In this document: positions 1 to 7,614 of the stretch, one piece after another
Layout of the letters: each line of letters begins with the position of its first letter
How positions within the stretch are numbered: the stretch's first letter is position 1
NCBI GenBank assembly: GCA_946478895.1
Contig: CAMLDY010000071.1
Span: 1-12,710 of the forward strand
DNA from: an uncultured Gemmatimonadota bacterium
Lineage (GTDB): Bacteria > Gemmatimonadota > Gemmatimonadetes > Gemmatimonadales > Gemmatimonadaceae
Length of the DNA stretch: 12,710 nucleotides
Direction: 5' to 3'
Program-made: the position numbers and the translations under genes
Notes under the pieces: generated by a model
Told to the model about the DNA's origin: nothing
The model's input: the letters and a program-made list of their open reading frames with translations, nothing else
The model's database searches: none

Positions 1-54
1 GCTCGAGGAGGATCTGATCTCCATCCCACACGGTGCGCTCGATAAAGCTCTTGC
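1..54 (-). pseudogene. RHS core fragment (partial, runs off left edge), inverted copy of 7222-7275
   Basis: Read on the minus strand, this stretch encodes KSFIERTVWDGDQILLE, which is the RHS core segment found in the large RHS gene (KSFVERTVWDGDQILLE there). At DNA level it matches the reverse complement of 7222-7275 at 53 of 54 bases, including codon third positions, so recent duplication or gene conversion fits better than protein-level conservation alone. Similarity stops abruptly at base 54. The reading frame stays open upstream to about 238 but offers no ATG start and no further RHS-like residues, so the fragment lacks its own beginning. It continues left out of the window, so the other end of the repeat and any C-terminal tip cannot be seen. 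It could be an orphan RHS C-terminal module, a decayed gene, or one arm of an inversion. Confidence 0.7.
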
Positions 55-105
55 GTTTTCGGGTTTTGTTCGGTACTGTCTGATGGTCACGCTTATGGAT
101 AGTGA

Positions 106-807
106 ATGCCGAAGAGCTCGTTGCCTTTTGACTCGGGCGAGTACGCGCTTGTCGCGAGTCGCATAAGCCTCTTTTACGAGCGCCATCCAACGGGGCGGAT
201 CGTAACCGAGCTCGTTTCGCGTGATCGCGACGTTCTCTTTAAGGCGTCAGTGTATCGCTCGGCTGCTGACGCACAACCTGCCGCAACGGGCTGGGCTTCA
301 GAGCGGGAGGGCGACGGCGAAATCAACGCGGTGGCCTGCGTTGAAAACACCGAAACGTCCGCGATTGGGCGCGCGCTTGCAAACCTCGGCTTCACCGCCT
401 CGACGAGGCGACCGAGTCGAGAAGAGATGGAGAAGGCCGATCGCATGCGTTCGGCCTTTTACCAGAACCCGGGGATTTTGGGGTCCACGGCGCGCGTATC
501 CGAGGAGCAGCGTGCGATCAACACTCAACGCGCCGATTCCGCGGCGATCAGACCGCCGTCGAAACCGGCAAGCGCGGGTCGCCTCGCAGATGTCAGAGAA
601 CTTCTACTTGAGGCCGGCGAGCGAGGGATGCCCGCGTCGATCATAACGCAGATGCACGATCGTCTCGGGCAAGAGAATCCCACCGAGAACGAGCTCCTCA
701 ATATCGAGCGCCGAATCAGACATTGGCTGCTCCAACGTCGCGTTCCGGCCGCGCCAGACGATCCGAGCAAGGCCAGCACGCCACCTGTCAACAGTCCCCA
801 TCAATAA
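106..807 (+). CDS. Erf-like putative phage-type single-strand annealing / recombination protein
   Basis: The product has 233 residues. The N-terminal half (about 12-105) resembles a family common in tailed phages: a YERHPTGRIVTEL block, then KASVYRSAADAQPAATGWA, then the motif ENTETSAIGRALANLGF, then SREEMEKA. The TETSAIGRALANLGF segment sits where Erf/Sak-type annealing proteins carry their SAITYxRRYxL helix, which is the basis for the functional guess. Residues 125-160 are low complexity and probably a linker. Residues 160-210 form a charged helical C-terminal region (RLADVRELLLEAGERG). The ATG at 106 directly follows an in-frame TGA, so no earlier start is possible, and the ribosome site is weak. 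No phage structural genes are nearby. The gene lies 61 bases ahead of the sigma/S24 pair on the same strand. A role in recombination is inferred from motif likeness. The phage-type family resemblance is firmer than the exact activity. Confidence 0.55.
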   Translation: MPKSSLPFDSGEYALVASRISLFYERHPTGRIVTELVSRDRDVLFKASVYRSAADAQPAATGWASEREGDGEINAVACVENTETSAIGRALANLGFTASTRRPSREEMEKADRMRSAFYQNPGILGSTARVSEEQRAINTQRADSAAIRPPSKPASAGRLADVRELLLEAGERGMPASIITQMHDRLGQENPTENELLNIERRIRHWLLQRRVPAAPDDPSKASTPPVNSPHQ

Positions 808-857
808 TCGGGGAGATCGACGGTCTTCGAGACAGACATTGTGGCTGACGCTACCAT

Positions 858-863
858 AGGAGG
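858..863 (+). promoter_or_regulatory. Ribosome binding site AGGAGG for the GTG-started sigma-like gene
   Basis: A perfect AGGAGG lies five bases before the GTG at 869. It fixes this GTG as the start in place of later in-frame codons. Confidence 0.8.
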
Positions 864-868
864 CTGGC

Positions 869-1555
869 GTGACACAAAGCGGAGGTGCGGCGAACGCGAA
901 TGACAGCCACGCGGGTCACTACGCTACGCTCCGCGATGCGGAGCTCATTGTCGCAATGCGCCGAAGCGAACAGGAAGCATTCGTTGAATTCATCGAGCGG
1001 CACAGGATACTGGTGTGGAACCACGCGCGCGATTTAGGCGTCGCCGCCCCAGAGCGTCGGAGTTGGTCGGAAGAAGTTCTGCACGACTGTGCTCTCGCGC
1101 TCGTGAGAGATGGAGCTACAATCCCGGCCAATCTCCCTGGATACCTCATTGTGTCGGCTCGACGGAAGTTTTTTGCGCAGCTTCGCAGCGCCTCCGACGA
1201 TGAGACATTCGATGAGCTAGTTGAGGAGGAGCTTGATTGTGGGTCCACTATCGAAGAAGAGGAAGCAGCGAACTCGCTTCCAGAACCGGTGCTCCGTCTA
1301 CTCGATCGCCTCACCACATCCCTGACCGCCGACGAAGAACTGCTCCTGGTGTGGAAGGGACACCATGTGCCCTACACCACCATTGCCGAATGGTTGGGAG
1401 AAACGCGCAGCGCCGTCGCACAACGGATTTGGCGGCTTACCAAGCGTGTGAGCGAAGCGGCAGAGCAGATCATCGCCCCATTCAGCAGCGCCGACCAAGA
1501 AGCAGTTCGGCGTTTCCTGCACGTTCGAAAGGAGGACAGAAATGAGACGCCGTGA
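869..1555 (+). CDS. Divergent sigma-70/ECF-like RNA polymerase sigma factor
   Basis: The product has 228 residues, somewhat longer than a typical ECF factor (about 190). Residues about 22-57 (DAELIVAMRRSEQEAFVEFIERH and following) look like sigma region 2.1-2.2. Residues about 66-108 (WSEEVLHDCALALV, then LPGYLIVSARRKFFAQLRS) look like regions 2.3-2.4. A very acidic linker follows (about 110-140). Region 4 appears at about 150-195, where LTADEELLLVWKGHHVPY leads into a helix-turn-helix, TIAEWLGETRSAVAQRIWRL. The factor should direct RNA polymerase to a particular promoter set, but its targets cannot be seen here. Start is GTG with a perfect ribosome site. Its last 14 bases overlap the S24-type gene, which suggests translational coupling and a shared function. 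The RNA polymerase-binding part of region 2 is divergent, so a sigma-like transcription factor of another kind remains possible. Confidence 0.75.
   Translation: MTQSGGAANANDSHAGHYATLRDAELIVAMRRSEQEAFVEFIERHRILVWNHARDLGVAAPERRSWSEEVLHDCALALVRDGATIPANLPGYLIVSARRKFFAQLRSASDDETFDELVEEELDCGSTIEEEEAANSLPEPVLRLLDRLTTSLTADEELLLVWKGHHVPYTTIAEWLGETRSAVAQRIWRLTKRVSEAAEQIIAPFSSADQEAVRRFLHVRKEDRNETP
1528..1535 (+). promoter_or_regulatory. Ribosome binding site AAAGGAGG for the S24-type gene, inside the sigma gene
   Basis: AAAGGAGG lies six bases before the ATG at 1542 and within the coding sequence of the sigma-like gene. It supports the overlapping start and strong translation of the downstream protein. 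Confidence 0.8.
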
Positions 1556-2333
1556 TAAAGGCTGGCCAAGAAGCAATGTCAGACAGATTGCAAACGATGT
1601 TGCCGCGAACATTGCCGCGAACATTGCCGACCTGTTGCGTATACGGAGTATCAGTGAGGAATTGTCGCCGGTATATCATGATGGCCGCTTGATGACTTGG
1701 CTCGCGTCCGAATGCCGCGCGGTGGTGCGTGACGGCCTGGAGAGCGATCCATGGCAATCCGGCGAAGTGCTTGAGCTCGCCAACCGAATCCGCTCTGAAG
1801 CTGCCTCCAATCGCACGAGCGTCCGACGGTTGTCAGGCCGACCGACATGTGTTGCACCTCCGCCAATGGAAATCCTGCCGGAGCATGCCGCGGTAACAAG
1901 ACAGGGCGGCTCCTTACCGTGGGTGCAACTCGCAACTGCTGCCGGCAGCGGTCGGGAGTTGTGGGACGAAGAATGTGACACATGGGTAGCGCTACCCGAT
2001 GGGCTGCCGGGCGGCAGCTACGTCGCTCTGAATGTGAAGGGGGAAAGTATGCAGCCGCTCCTACACGATGGTGATGTCGTGTTAGTAAACATGGGTGCTT
2101 CGCCCAGCCGCGGAGACATAGTACTGGCGCGTACGGAGAATGGCTATGTAGTGAAGCGGCTAGCGCGGATCTCGAGAACAAGTGTCCTCCTTGAATCCCT
2201 GAATCCGAAATTCGAGCCGATCACAGTGCGGGATTTTTCGCGAAGCGTAGCCGGGGTCGTGGTGCTGCGCTGGTGTGATCATGACATGCAGGAGCTTCGG
2301 CTAGGTCAACAGGACCTGTCTCCTCCGTCGTAA
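1542..2333 (+). CDS. LexA/UmuD-type S24 self-cleaving serine peptidase without a visible HTH
   Basis: The product has 263 residues. The C-terminal half is a peptidase S24 fold: GESMQPLLHDGDVVLV carries the nucleophile Ser169, and YVVKRL carries the general-base Lys205, 36 residues later. A candidate self-cleavage site, Ala134-Gly135 in LATAAGSGRE, lies 35 residues before the serine, the same spacing as Ala84-Gly85 to Ser119 in E. coli LexA. In that family RecA filaments trigger autocleavage during DNA damage. The N-terminal 125 residues are mostly helical, with an AANIAANIAD repeat near residue 21, and I see no helix-turn-helix of the LexA or CI type. The protein is therefore unlikely to be a plain LexA repressor. 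Because it overlaps the sigma-like gene by 14 bases, a role as a cleavable sigma regulator is plausible but inferred. An intrinsic terminator follows 21 bases after the stop. Confidence 0.85.
   Translation: MRRRDKGWPRSNVRQIANDVAANIAANIADLLRIRSISEELSPVYHDGRLMTWLASECRAVVRDGLESDPWQSGEVLELANRIRSEAASNRTSVRRLSGRPTCVAPPPMEILPEHAAVTRQGGSLPWVQLATAAGSGRELWDEECDTWVALPDGLPGGSYVALNVKGESMQPLLHDGDVVLVNMGASPSRGDIVLARTENGYVVKRLARISRTSVLLESLNPKFEPITVRDFSRSVAGVVVLRWCDHDMQELRLGQQDLSPPS
1601..1629 (+). repeat. 12-base in-frame tandem repeat in the S24-type gene
   Basis: Two exact copies of TGCCGCGAACAT (1601-1612 and 1613-1624) are followed by a partial third. The unit length is a multiple of three, so changes in copy number would add or remove four residues (the AANI repeat) without breaking the frame. 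The tract lies in the N-terminal helical region, before the peptidase domain. Confidence 0.75.
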
Positions 2334-2354
2334 AAGCAACCGAAAATCCCTCCC

Positions 2355-2384
2355 AAAGGCCCGGTCAGAGACCGGGCCTTTTTT
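2355..2384 (+). terminator. Strong intrinsic terminator after the S24-type gene
   Basis: A perfect 12-base stem, AAAGGCCCGGTC (2355-2366) with GACCGGGCCTTT (2370-2381), closes an AGA loop and runs directly into further Ts to 2384. It starts 21 bases after the stop codon of the S24-type gene. It separates the sigma/S24 transcript from the secreted protein/RHS unit. Confidence 0.93.
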
Positions 2385-2386
2385 GG

Positions 2387-2415
2387 TTGTCAACAGCTCC
2401 CATCAGATGTGTAGG
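2387..2415 (+). promoter_or_regulatory. Possible promoter for the secreted-protein/RHS unit
   Basis: TTGTCA at 2387-2392 is one base from the -35 consensus and begins just after the terminator. At 17-base spacing the -10 position reads TGTAGG, a weak match. The preceding terminator implies that a promoter should exist in this stretch, but the -10 is poor, so the exact site is uncertain. Confidence 0.25.
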
Positions 2416-2418
2416 AAG

Positions 2419-2444
2419 GAGCGCGCGAACCTTTGCGCGCGCTC
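2419..2444 (+). promoter_or_regulatory. GC-only leader hairpin ahead of the secreted-protein gene
   Basis: GAGCGCGCG (2419-2427) pairs with CGCGCGCTC (2436-2444) around an eight-base loop, AACCTTTG. No T run follows, so it is not a simple terminator. It would lie in the 5' leader, 10 bases ahead of the ribosome site (GGAG, 2455-2458), and could affect message stability or translation. Confidence 0.5.
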
Positions 2445-2464
2445 GGCCTCAGCCGGAGATGCGC

Positions 2465-2992
2465 ATGGCGATCATCAATTCAACAAGGAAAATATTTCGT
2501 GTCGCTCTGCTCGCATTCATGTACGGCGCGGCAACATCGGCGGAGGCTCAGTCACCCTCGCGCGTCGACTCGGCATTGCCCGCGTATCGGCCTCCCCTGA
2601 TCATCATCGCGCAGCCTGACAATGTCGCAGTTCCGCAAGACAAGCCGGTGATCGTGATTCGGTTTGGCGCGGGTGAACCAGGCGATCCAATCGACGCGCA
2701 TAGCTTCGCCGTTTCCGTCGATGGAAATGACGTAACAACTCTGTTCCAACTGGCAGGCGGTGAAGCCTGGGGCCCTCTCGCAGCAGGTCCCGGCGAATTG
2801 ACTGTGAATAACCACGAGGTTGCGACACGAATCTGCTCTGTTCGCGGAACGTGCTCGACTTCGAGAAAGGTTATCGCGGTAGAGAAACCGTCTGTCGCAG
2901 TAGCCCCGACGACGCCGCTCCAATCGCCCAGCCGAAAAAAACGCGTAATCGATGCTCTCCTCGGTGCGCTCAGATCACTCCTCGGCCAATAG
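2465..2992 (+). CDS. Small secreted Ig-like hypothetical protein upstream of RHS
   Basis: The product has 175 residues from the ATG at 2465. That start is preferred because GGAG lies six bases upstream and it gives a clean signal peptide: a basic start, a hydrophobic stretch FRVALLAFMYG, and an AEA-Q cleavage site near residue 28. An ATG at 2459 would sit directly on the ribosome site, and the TTG at 2387 lies at the foot of the terminator. The mature part (about 45-130) looks like one beta-sandwich or Ig-like domain: KPVIVIRFGAGEPGDPID, SFAVSVDGNDVTTLFQ, then ICSVRGTC with two cysteines that could form a disulphide. The C-terminus is a proline-rich linker and a basic amphipathic tail (KKRVIDALLGALRSLL). 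No enzyme motif is visible. It ends 25 bases before the RHS gene and probably shares its transcript, so a surface partner of the RHS protein is a reasonable guess. I do not recognise the exact family. Confidence 0.65.
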   Translation: MAIINSTRKIFRVALLAFMYGAATSAEAQSPSRVDSALPAYRPPLIIIAQPDNVAVPQDKPVIVIRFGAGEPGDPIDAHSFAVSVDGNDVTTLFQLAGGEAWGPLAAGPGELTVNNHEVATRICSVRGTCSTSRKVIAVEKPSVAVAPTTPLQSPSRKKRVIDALLGALRSLLGQ

Positions 2993-3017
2993 CTCACCCT
3001 CAATCGAGATCCATTCT

Positions 3018-6000
3018 ATGAATCACGCAATTCTTCCGTGCACACCTGCGGTCAAGAGAACGAAGCCACGTTTTTTCAATCAGCTCTTTACCGGGCTCGC
3101 CGCCGTGTTCGTACTCTCAGCTATGGGTGCCGCCCGATCAACGCTACGGGTCAGTTCGGCACCGATCGCCAGTAGCCCTCACTCCGAGAGCTCCGTCGTT
3201 GGCAACCACGCCACCGGCCCTACTGTGGTGATCACTCCGCCGACCCAAACGGTGAGCTCCGGCAAGATCACCGTCACGGTGATGATGTGCTCACTCTATC
3301 CCGGTCAGGCGATCGCCAGCCGAACCTTTACGCTCAGCAACGCCAACGGCTCGAACAGCGTTGCGGCCAATTTCGCTGACGTTTCGGCGGAGCTTGGCCA
3401 GCCTGCCAGCTGTAATGGACCGAACGATGACTGGGAGTGGTGGCGCGGGCAGATCACGCTGACGACTGGCGACAACTATCTCACTGTAACGGCCTACGAC
3501 GGTGGCGGCTTCGCCGGCAGCGACCAGGTTGACTACACTCGACCGACCCCTGAAAGGTCGGTAATAGTGATGGCCGATGCTCAGTCGATCGATCGCACCG
3601 CCGGCCAATCCGGCACTGCCCGCTATACGGTGCTGAACACCGGGGCTACGAGCACGACGTATACGATTTCGGTTTCGTGCACCGCCATGGGAAGCTGCGG
3701 CACTGCATCCCCGGCCTCCCTCTCGCTCGGTGCTGGTCAAAGCGGCGTGACTACTGTCGCGTACACCGCACCCGGCACTGTGGGTGCACAGGGGGTAATC
3801 TCGGTCACGGCGACGAATTCAGCTCCCAGTGTCGTCAAGGATCAAACGTGGAGCGAAGTGAATGTCGTCGCCGCTCCCCCGGCTGGCGCTGTCCTCGCTG
3901 GTACTGGCGTCGGGGGCAGCGACGTCCTGGAGCGCTCGCTCTGCCTGACGGTTTCAGCCGGATCCGGCCTGGCCGTCGAATGCGGCGAGCTCAGAGCAGT
4001 TCATCCGCTCCCGATGGTGCGCACGCTCAACAGTGAACGAGTGCCAATGCTTCTGTACAACTCGGAGCACGCGCACCCGATGCCGATAGTCCACGCTGAT
4101 GTCACTCTCCCTGCCGGCGAGGCGCTTCCTACAACCGTCGAGGCGACTCTCACGGTAAACGGCACCCAGGTTACGAAGAGCTGGAGCGGAACCGATTGGG
4201 TCGCTGGCGAAACGAGGCGTATCGCTGTCCAGATTGATGCCGGAGCGTGGAACACCGGACTCTACCCGTACACGCTGGAAATAAAGCGCGTCACTGGCGG
4301 CTCGACACTTTTCGCGACTCTGAATGGCAATCTTCCTGTCGTGAACCGCAGCGCGAGCCCCTTCGGCGCCGGTTGGTGGCTGGCGGGACTGGAGCAACTT
4401 GTTAATCCAGGCGATGGAACGCGCTTCTGGATAGGCGGTGATGGCAGTACCCGTCGGTATTCCTCCGCGGGCGCCAATCTCTGGATCGCGAGCGCAGTCG
4501 ATCGTATAGACAGCCTTACGTTCGACGGCACGTATTACTATCGGCTGCTGCCGAATAAGGCGAAGGTGAAGTTCAATTCGTCGGGACAGCATCTCGCCAC
4601 AATCAATCGTCTCGGTTATCAGACCGTATTCGCCTACACAACTGCTGGCGGAAGGACGGTACTCTCGACGATGGACATGCCGGTTCTGTCGGGTACGACG
4701 CGCTATACGTTCAACTATAACGGCAGCGGCCAGCTCACGAGCGTCAACGCGCCGCATCCATCGGGCAGCGGTAGCCGCATAACCACTATCACTCCGGACC
4801 CGACGACCGGGCGTATCGCGAGCATCAAGGATCCCAGCACCGATTCGGTGCGCTTCGGCTACGACGCCACCGTCAACACGCGGATGAACTCGCGTATAGA
4901 TCGCCGCGGCTTCCAGACCACGATCTCGTATAACAGCGGGCGGGTTGCGTCGCACACGCTGACGCTCGCTGGTGGCGCCGCGATTACGCAGAGCTACCTG
5001 GTGATGGAGACAGCGGGACTTCCCGCGTCCAGCCGACCCGGGGCGCAGCCGCTCGATTCCACCTACACAAAGATTGATGGCCCGCGAGCCGACGTCTCAG
5101 ACGTCACGAGAATCTGGTTCACCAGGTACGGCGCCGTATCACGCAGCGCCAATGCTGTTGGTCGCGAAACTCTGATCTCATACGGTAACGCGAGCTTTCC
5201 CGGTCTTCCGACGAGAGTCAGAGATCCGAACCGCTTCGTGACCGAGGCCTTCTACAACAGCAGGGGACTGCCGGACTCGGCGAGACAGTTGGATCCGCTC
5301 GGTGGCTTGGGCAACGCCAAGACCGCCTACCAATGGCATGCGAGCTTCGACCTTCCGACACGAATCACCTCTCCGCTGGGCATCAACAACGGCTCCGATT
5401 CGCAGTTCTCGTACGATGCCTCAACGGGAAACCGACTGTGGCAGCAGACGGGACGTGATTCGACGCGCGTGAACTTCCGCTACTACGCGAACGGTCTCCT
5501 GCGGGCGATCGAAGCTCCGACGGTGACCGCGGATTCTCTTCAGTACGACGCTACCCTCGGGAACTTGTCATACGAGCGAAGTCCGAACCTGGCGGTGACG
5601 AATCGGTACACCGACGCCGTCGGACGCGACACGCTCGTCACGGTTCCGATTGACGCGACCAATTCCGGGCATATTCATACCGTCTACGACATAATGGACC
5701 GTGTCACCAAAGCCGTGACCTGGGGGCCGGCAATCGCGGCCGCCGAGGGGGTTGCGGACAGCGTTGTTGCCGACCAGACGTACAACTCCGAGGGAAATCT
5801 TACCGGGGTGTCGCGCTCCCGTGGCGTCTACTGGAGTGGCTATGCGCCGCTCGCAAGCACTACCGTCTACGACGGAGCTGACCGAAAGACATCGGAGACA
5901 CACCCGGGCAGGACGGATAGCTACGTCTATGACTCCGCCGGCAACGTCACGACGCATACGACTCCGCTCGGCTCAATAACTTTCACCTACGATCCCGCGA

Positions 6001-7586
6001 ACCGGCTGTTGCGGCGCATCGTCCCAGCGAAGACTTATAGCCCGACGTCGTGCAGCGCGTTCATTTCGACCACGTGCACCTACAGCTTCCCGACGACCGG
6101 CGCTTCCAGCATCTGCGTTCCCGCCGACACCGCTTTCTTCGGGTATGATGCAGCGAGCCGGATTATCCGCGCCGACAACGGGCGCGCCCGGGTGCGCCGA
6201 ACCTACAAGCCGAATGGACTGCTCGCCGAGGACACGCTCAGGATCCGGACATACTATTCCGCGGGATCGAGCACGTGTGAGCTCGCGCCAGGCGGTGCTG
6301 GTCCAACGCCCGGATTCGAATGGACTGCCCACTCCTACCGACTGTCGAATAGCTACGACCTGGACGGCAGACGTACTCAACTCGTCAATCCACTGAGCAC
6401 GATCAGCTACACCTACGACGCCGCGGGGAGGGGTCTCCTGGTCGGAGTGTCGGAGAGCGGCTTTACCTCCACGGGTATTTCTTACGACGCAGCTGGCAGG
6501 GTGCGCGCGATCAACTCGCCGGGAAGCGCAAGCGATCTGAGAACCTATGCGTCGAGTGGCTTGCTCAATACACGAACGGTCATCTCGTCGAGCGGTACCA
6601 TCCTCGCCGACACTTTGGCGTACGATTATCGTGGGCTTCTGACGTCAGCGCGCACGGCGTATCGGCGGGGTCAGAGCTCGAGCCTGACGGCGGTAGCGGC
6701 CTACACGGGGCTCGGCGCACTCGGAGTCTCGACAAACGACTTGATTACGAACGGCCAGGCCGAGCACTTCAAGGTGGACGCTATCGGCAATCGTCTTCGC
6801 ATCTCGCGTCCGGGTTTCAAGCCCGCGTTCGATTCCGATTTTCTCGGCGTGCGCTTCATGACCTACGACCAGAACGCCCGATTGACTCAAGTCGTGGACA
6901 GCGTCACCGCGGCACCCGACAACTATGCGCTTATTCAGACCTATCAATACGACAACGCTGGTACCCAGGATCTGCAATACACCAACGAGTGGAGCTCGGG
7001 CAGCGGCACCATACATGATGCCACCAAGAGCTATCCCTCGATCGACGACAAGCTCTCAGTCGTAAACAGGCACATCGGGATTTCCGCGGTAAGCGACGAG
7101 TCGCACTCCGGCCGGCACGGCGTCTATCAGGAGAACTGGTACGATGCGCTCGGCAGACGAGTTCTGGTGAGAGCGCAGAAGTCTTCCGCTTGCAACAGCT
7201 CCACCTTTGGCGACCTTGCCTGCAAGAGCTTTGTCGAGCGCACCGTGTGGGATGGAGATCAGATCCTCCTCGAGCGGCGTGCCGACGGGGCCACCGGCAG
7301 AACGAGCGCTCAACTGGATCAGGAAACCACCAGTGGCGAATCGTGGGGCGAGGTCATCTCGCTCCACGCCCTGGGGCTCGATGCCCCCATCGCGGTAAGA
7401 AAGACCGGGCGCACCACTCTCGTCCCGAGAGAGAACTGGCAGGGCGACTACGAGATCGGCACCACCGCCAACGGTACTCCAACCTCGCTCTGTAACGGAG
7501 CCACTGACTGCCCAGTGATCGAGTGGCCCGGTGGCCAGGAGAACGCCGACGGGCGGTTGGTCAGCCACGCGGGCCTCACAGGCTGA
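3018..7586 (+). CDS. Large exported RHS/YD-repeat protein lacking the terminal RHS core motif
   Basis: The product has 1522 residues from the ATG at 3018, chosen because it places the signal sequence near the N-terminus (basic KRTKPRFF, then hydrophobic LFTGLAAVFVLSAMGAA, residues 23-39). An in-frame ATG at 2952 would add 22 polar residues and overlap the previous gene. Residues about 68-178 and 182-285 look like two Ig-like beta-sandwich domains. SPFGAGWWLAGLEQL at about 447 opens the RHS region, which holds many YD repeats: TFTYDPANRL, SYTYDAAGRG, SYDAAGRVR, WYDALGRRVL. These normally build a hollow beta cocoon shell. The protein ends shortly after WQGDYEIGTTANG and VIEWPGG, without the YDPxxGRFxxxDPxG motif that closes typical RHS shells, and without a toxin tip. 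It may be truncated or frameshifted near 7540-7586. Residues 1402-1420 are encoded by the repeat shared with the window's left end. No immunity gene follows. Confidence 0.88.
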   Translation: MNHAILPCTPAVKRTKPRFFNQLFTGLAAVFVLSAMGAARSTLRVSSAPIASSPHSESSVVGNHATGPTVVITPPTQTVSSGKITVTVMMCSLYPGQAIASRTFTLSNANGSNSVAANFADVSAELGQPASCNGPNDDWEWWRGQITLTTGDNYLTVTAYDGGGFAGSDQVDYTRPTPERSVIVMADAQSIDRTAGQSGTARYTVLNTGATSTTYTISVSCTAMGSCGTASPASLSLGAGQSGVTTVAYTAPGTVGAQGVISVTATNSAPSVVKDQTWSEVNVVAAPPAGAVLAGTGVGGSDVLERSLCLTVSAGSGLAVECGELRAVHPLPMVRTLNSERVPMLLYNSEHAHPMPIVHADVTLPAGEALPTTVEATLTVNGTQVTKSWSGTDWVAGETRRIAVQIDAGAWNTGLYPYTLEIKRVTGGSTLFATLNGNLPVVNRSASPFGAGWWLAGLEQLVNPGDGTRFWIGGDGSTRRYSSAGANLWIASAVDRIDSLTFDGTYYYRLLPNKAKVKFNSSGQHLATINRLGYQTVFAYTTAGGRTVLSTMDMPVLSGTTRYTFNYNGSGQLTSVNAPHPSGSGSRITTITPDPTTGRIASIKDPSTDSVRFGYDATVNTRMNSRIDRRGFQTTISYNSGRVASHTLTLAGGAAITQSYLVMETAGLPASSRPGAQPLDSTYTKIDGPRADVSDVTRIWFTRYGAVSRSANAVGRETLISYGNASFPGLPTRVRDPNRFVTEAFYNSRGLPDSARQLDPLGGLGNAKTAYQWHASFDLPTRITSPLGINNGSDSQFSYDASTGNRLWQQTGRDSTRVNFRYYANGLLRAIEAPTVTADSLQYDATLGNLSYERSPNLAVTNRYTDAVGRDTLVTVPIDATNSGHIHTVYDIMDRVTKAVTWGPAIAAAEGVADSVVADQTYNSEGNLTGVSRSRGVYWSGYAPLASTTVYDGADRKTSETHPGRTDSYVYDSAGNVTTHTTPLGSITFTYDPANRLLRRIVPAKTYSPTSCSAFISTTCTYSFPTTGASSICVPADTAFFGYDAASRIIRADNGRARVRRTYKPNGLLAEDTLRIRTYYSAGSSTCELAPGGAGPTPGFEWTAHSYRLSNSYDLDGRRTQLVNPLSTISYTYDAAGRGLLVGVSESGFTSTGISYDAAGRVRAINSPGSASDLRTYASSGLLNTRTVISSSGTILADTLAYDYRGLLTSARTAYRRGQSSSLTAVAAYTGLGALGVSTNDLITNGQAEHFKVDAIGNRLRISRPGFKPAFDSDFLGVRFMTYDQNARLTQVVDSVTAAPDNYALIQTYQYDNAGTQDLQYTNEWSSGSGTIHDATKSYPSIDDKLSVVNRHIGISAVSDESHSGRHGVYQENWYDALGRRVLVRAQKSSACNSSTFGDLACKSFVERTVWDGDQILLERRADGATGRTSAQLDQETTSGESWGEVISLHALGLDAPIAVRKTGRTTLVPRENWQGDYEIGTTANGTPTSLCNGATDCPVIEWPGGQENADGRLVSHAGLTG
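7222..7275 (+). repeat. Inverted-repeat arm within the RHS gene (partner at 1-54)
   Basis: This segment encodes KSFVERTVWDGDQILLE. Its reverse complement equals positions 1-54 except for one base (G versus A, giving Val versus Ile). Flanking bases on the 7221 side do not match. The two arms face each other across about 7.2 kb, the geometry needed for inversion by homologous recombination. The true length may exceed 54 because the left copy is cut by the window edge. Confidence 0.9.
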
Positions 7587-7614
7587 GATAGCAGACTACG
7601 CCAGCGTCCAACTT

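Noticed and set aside
2387..2464. TTG start at 2387 for the small secreted protein
   Set aside because: It sits at the foot of the terminator hairpin, has no ribosome site, and would put polar residues ahead of an otherwise normal signal peptide beginning at 2465.
2952..3017. Upstream ATG at 2952 for the RHS gene
   Set aside because: It overlaps the preceding gene, lacks a ribosome site and displaces the signal peptide. The ATG at 3018 fits better.
3954..4955. A 333-residue minus-strand open frame opposite the RHS gene
   Set aside because: It lies wholly inside the RHS coding sequence, is Arg/Ala-rich with no recognisable domain, and is what GC-rich antisense frames commonly give.
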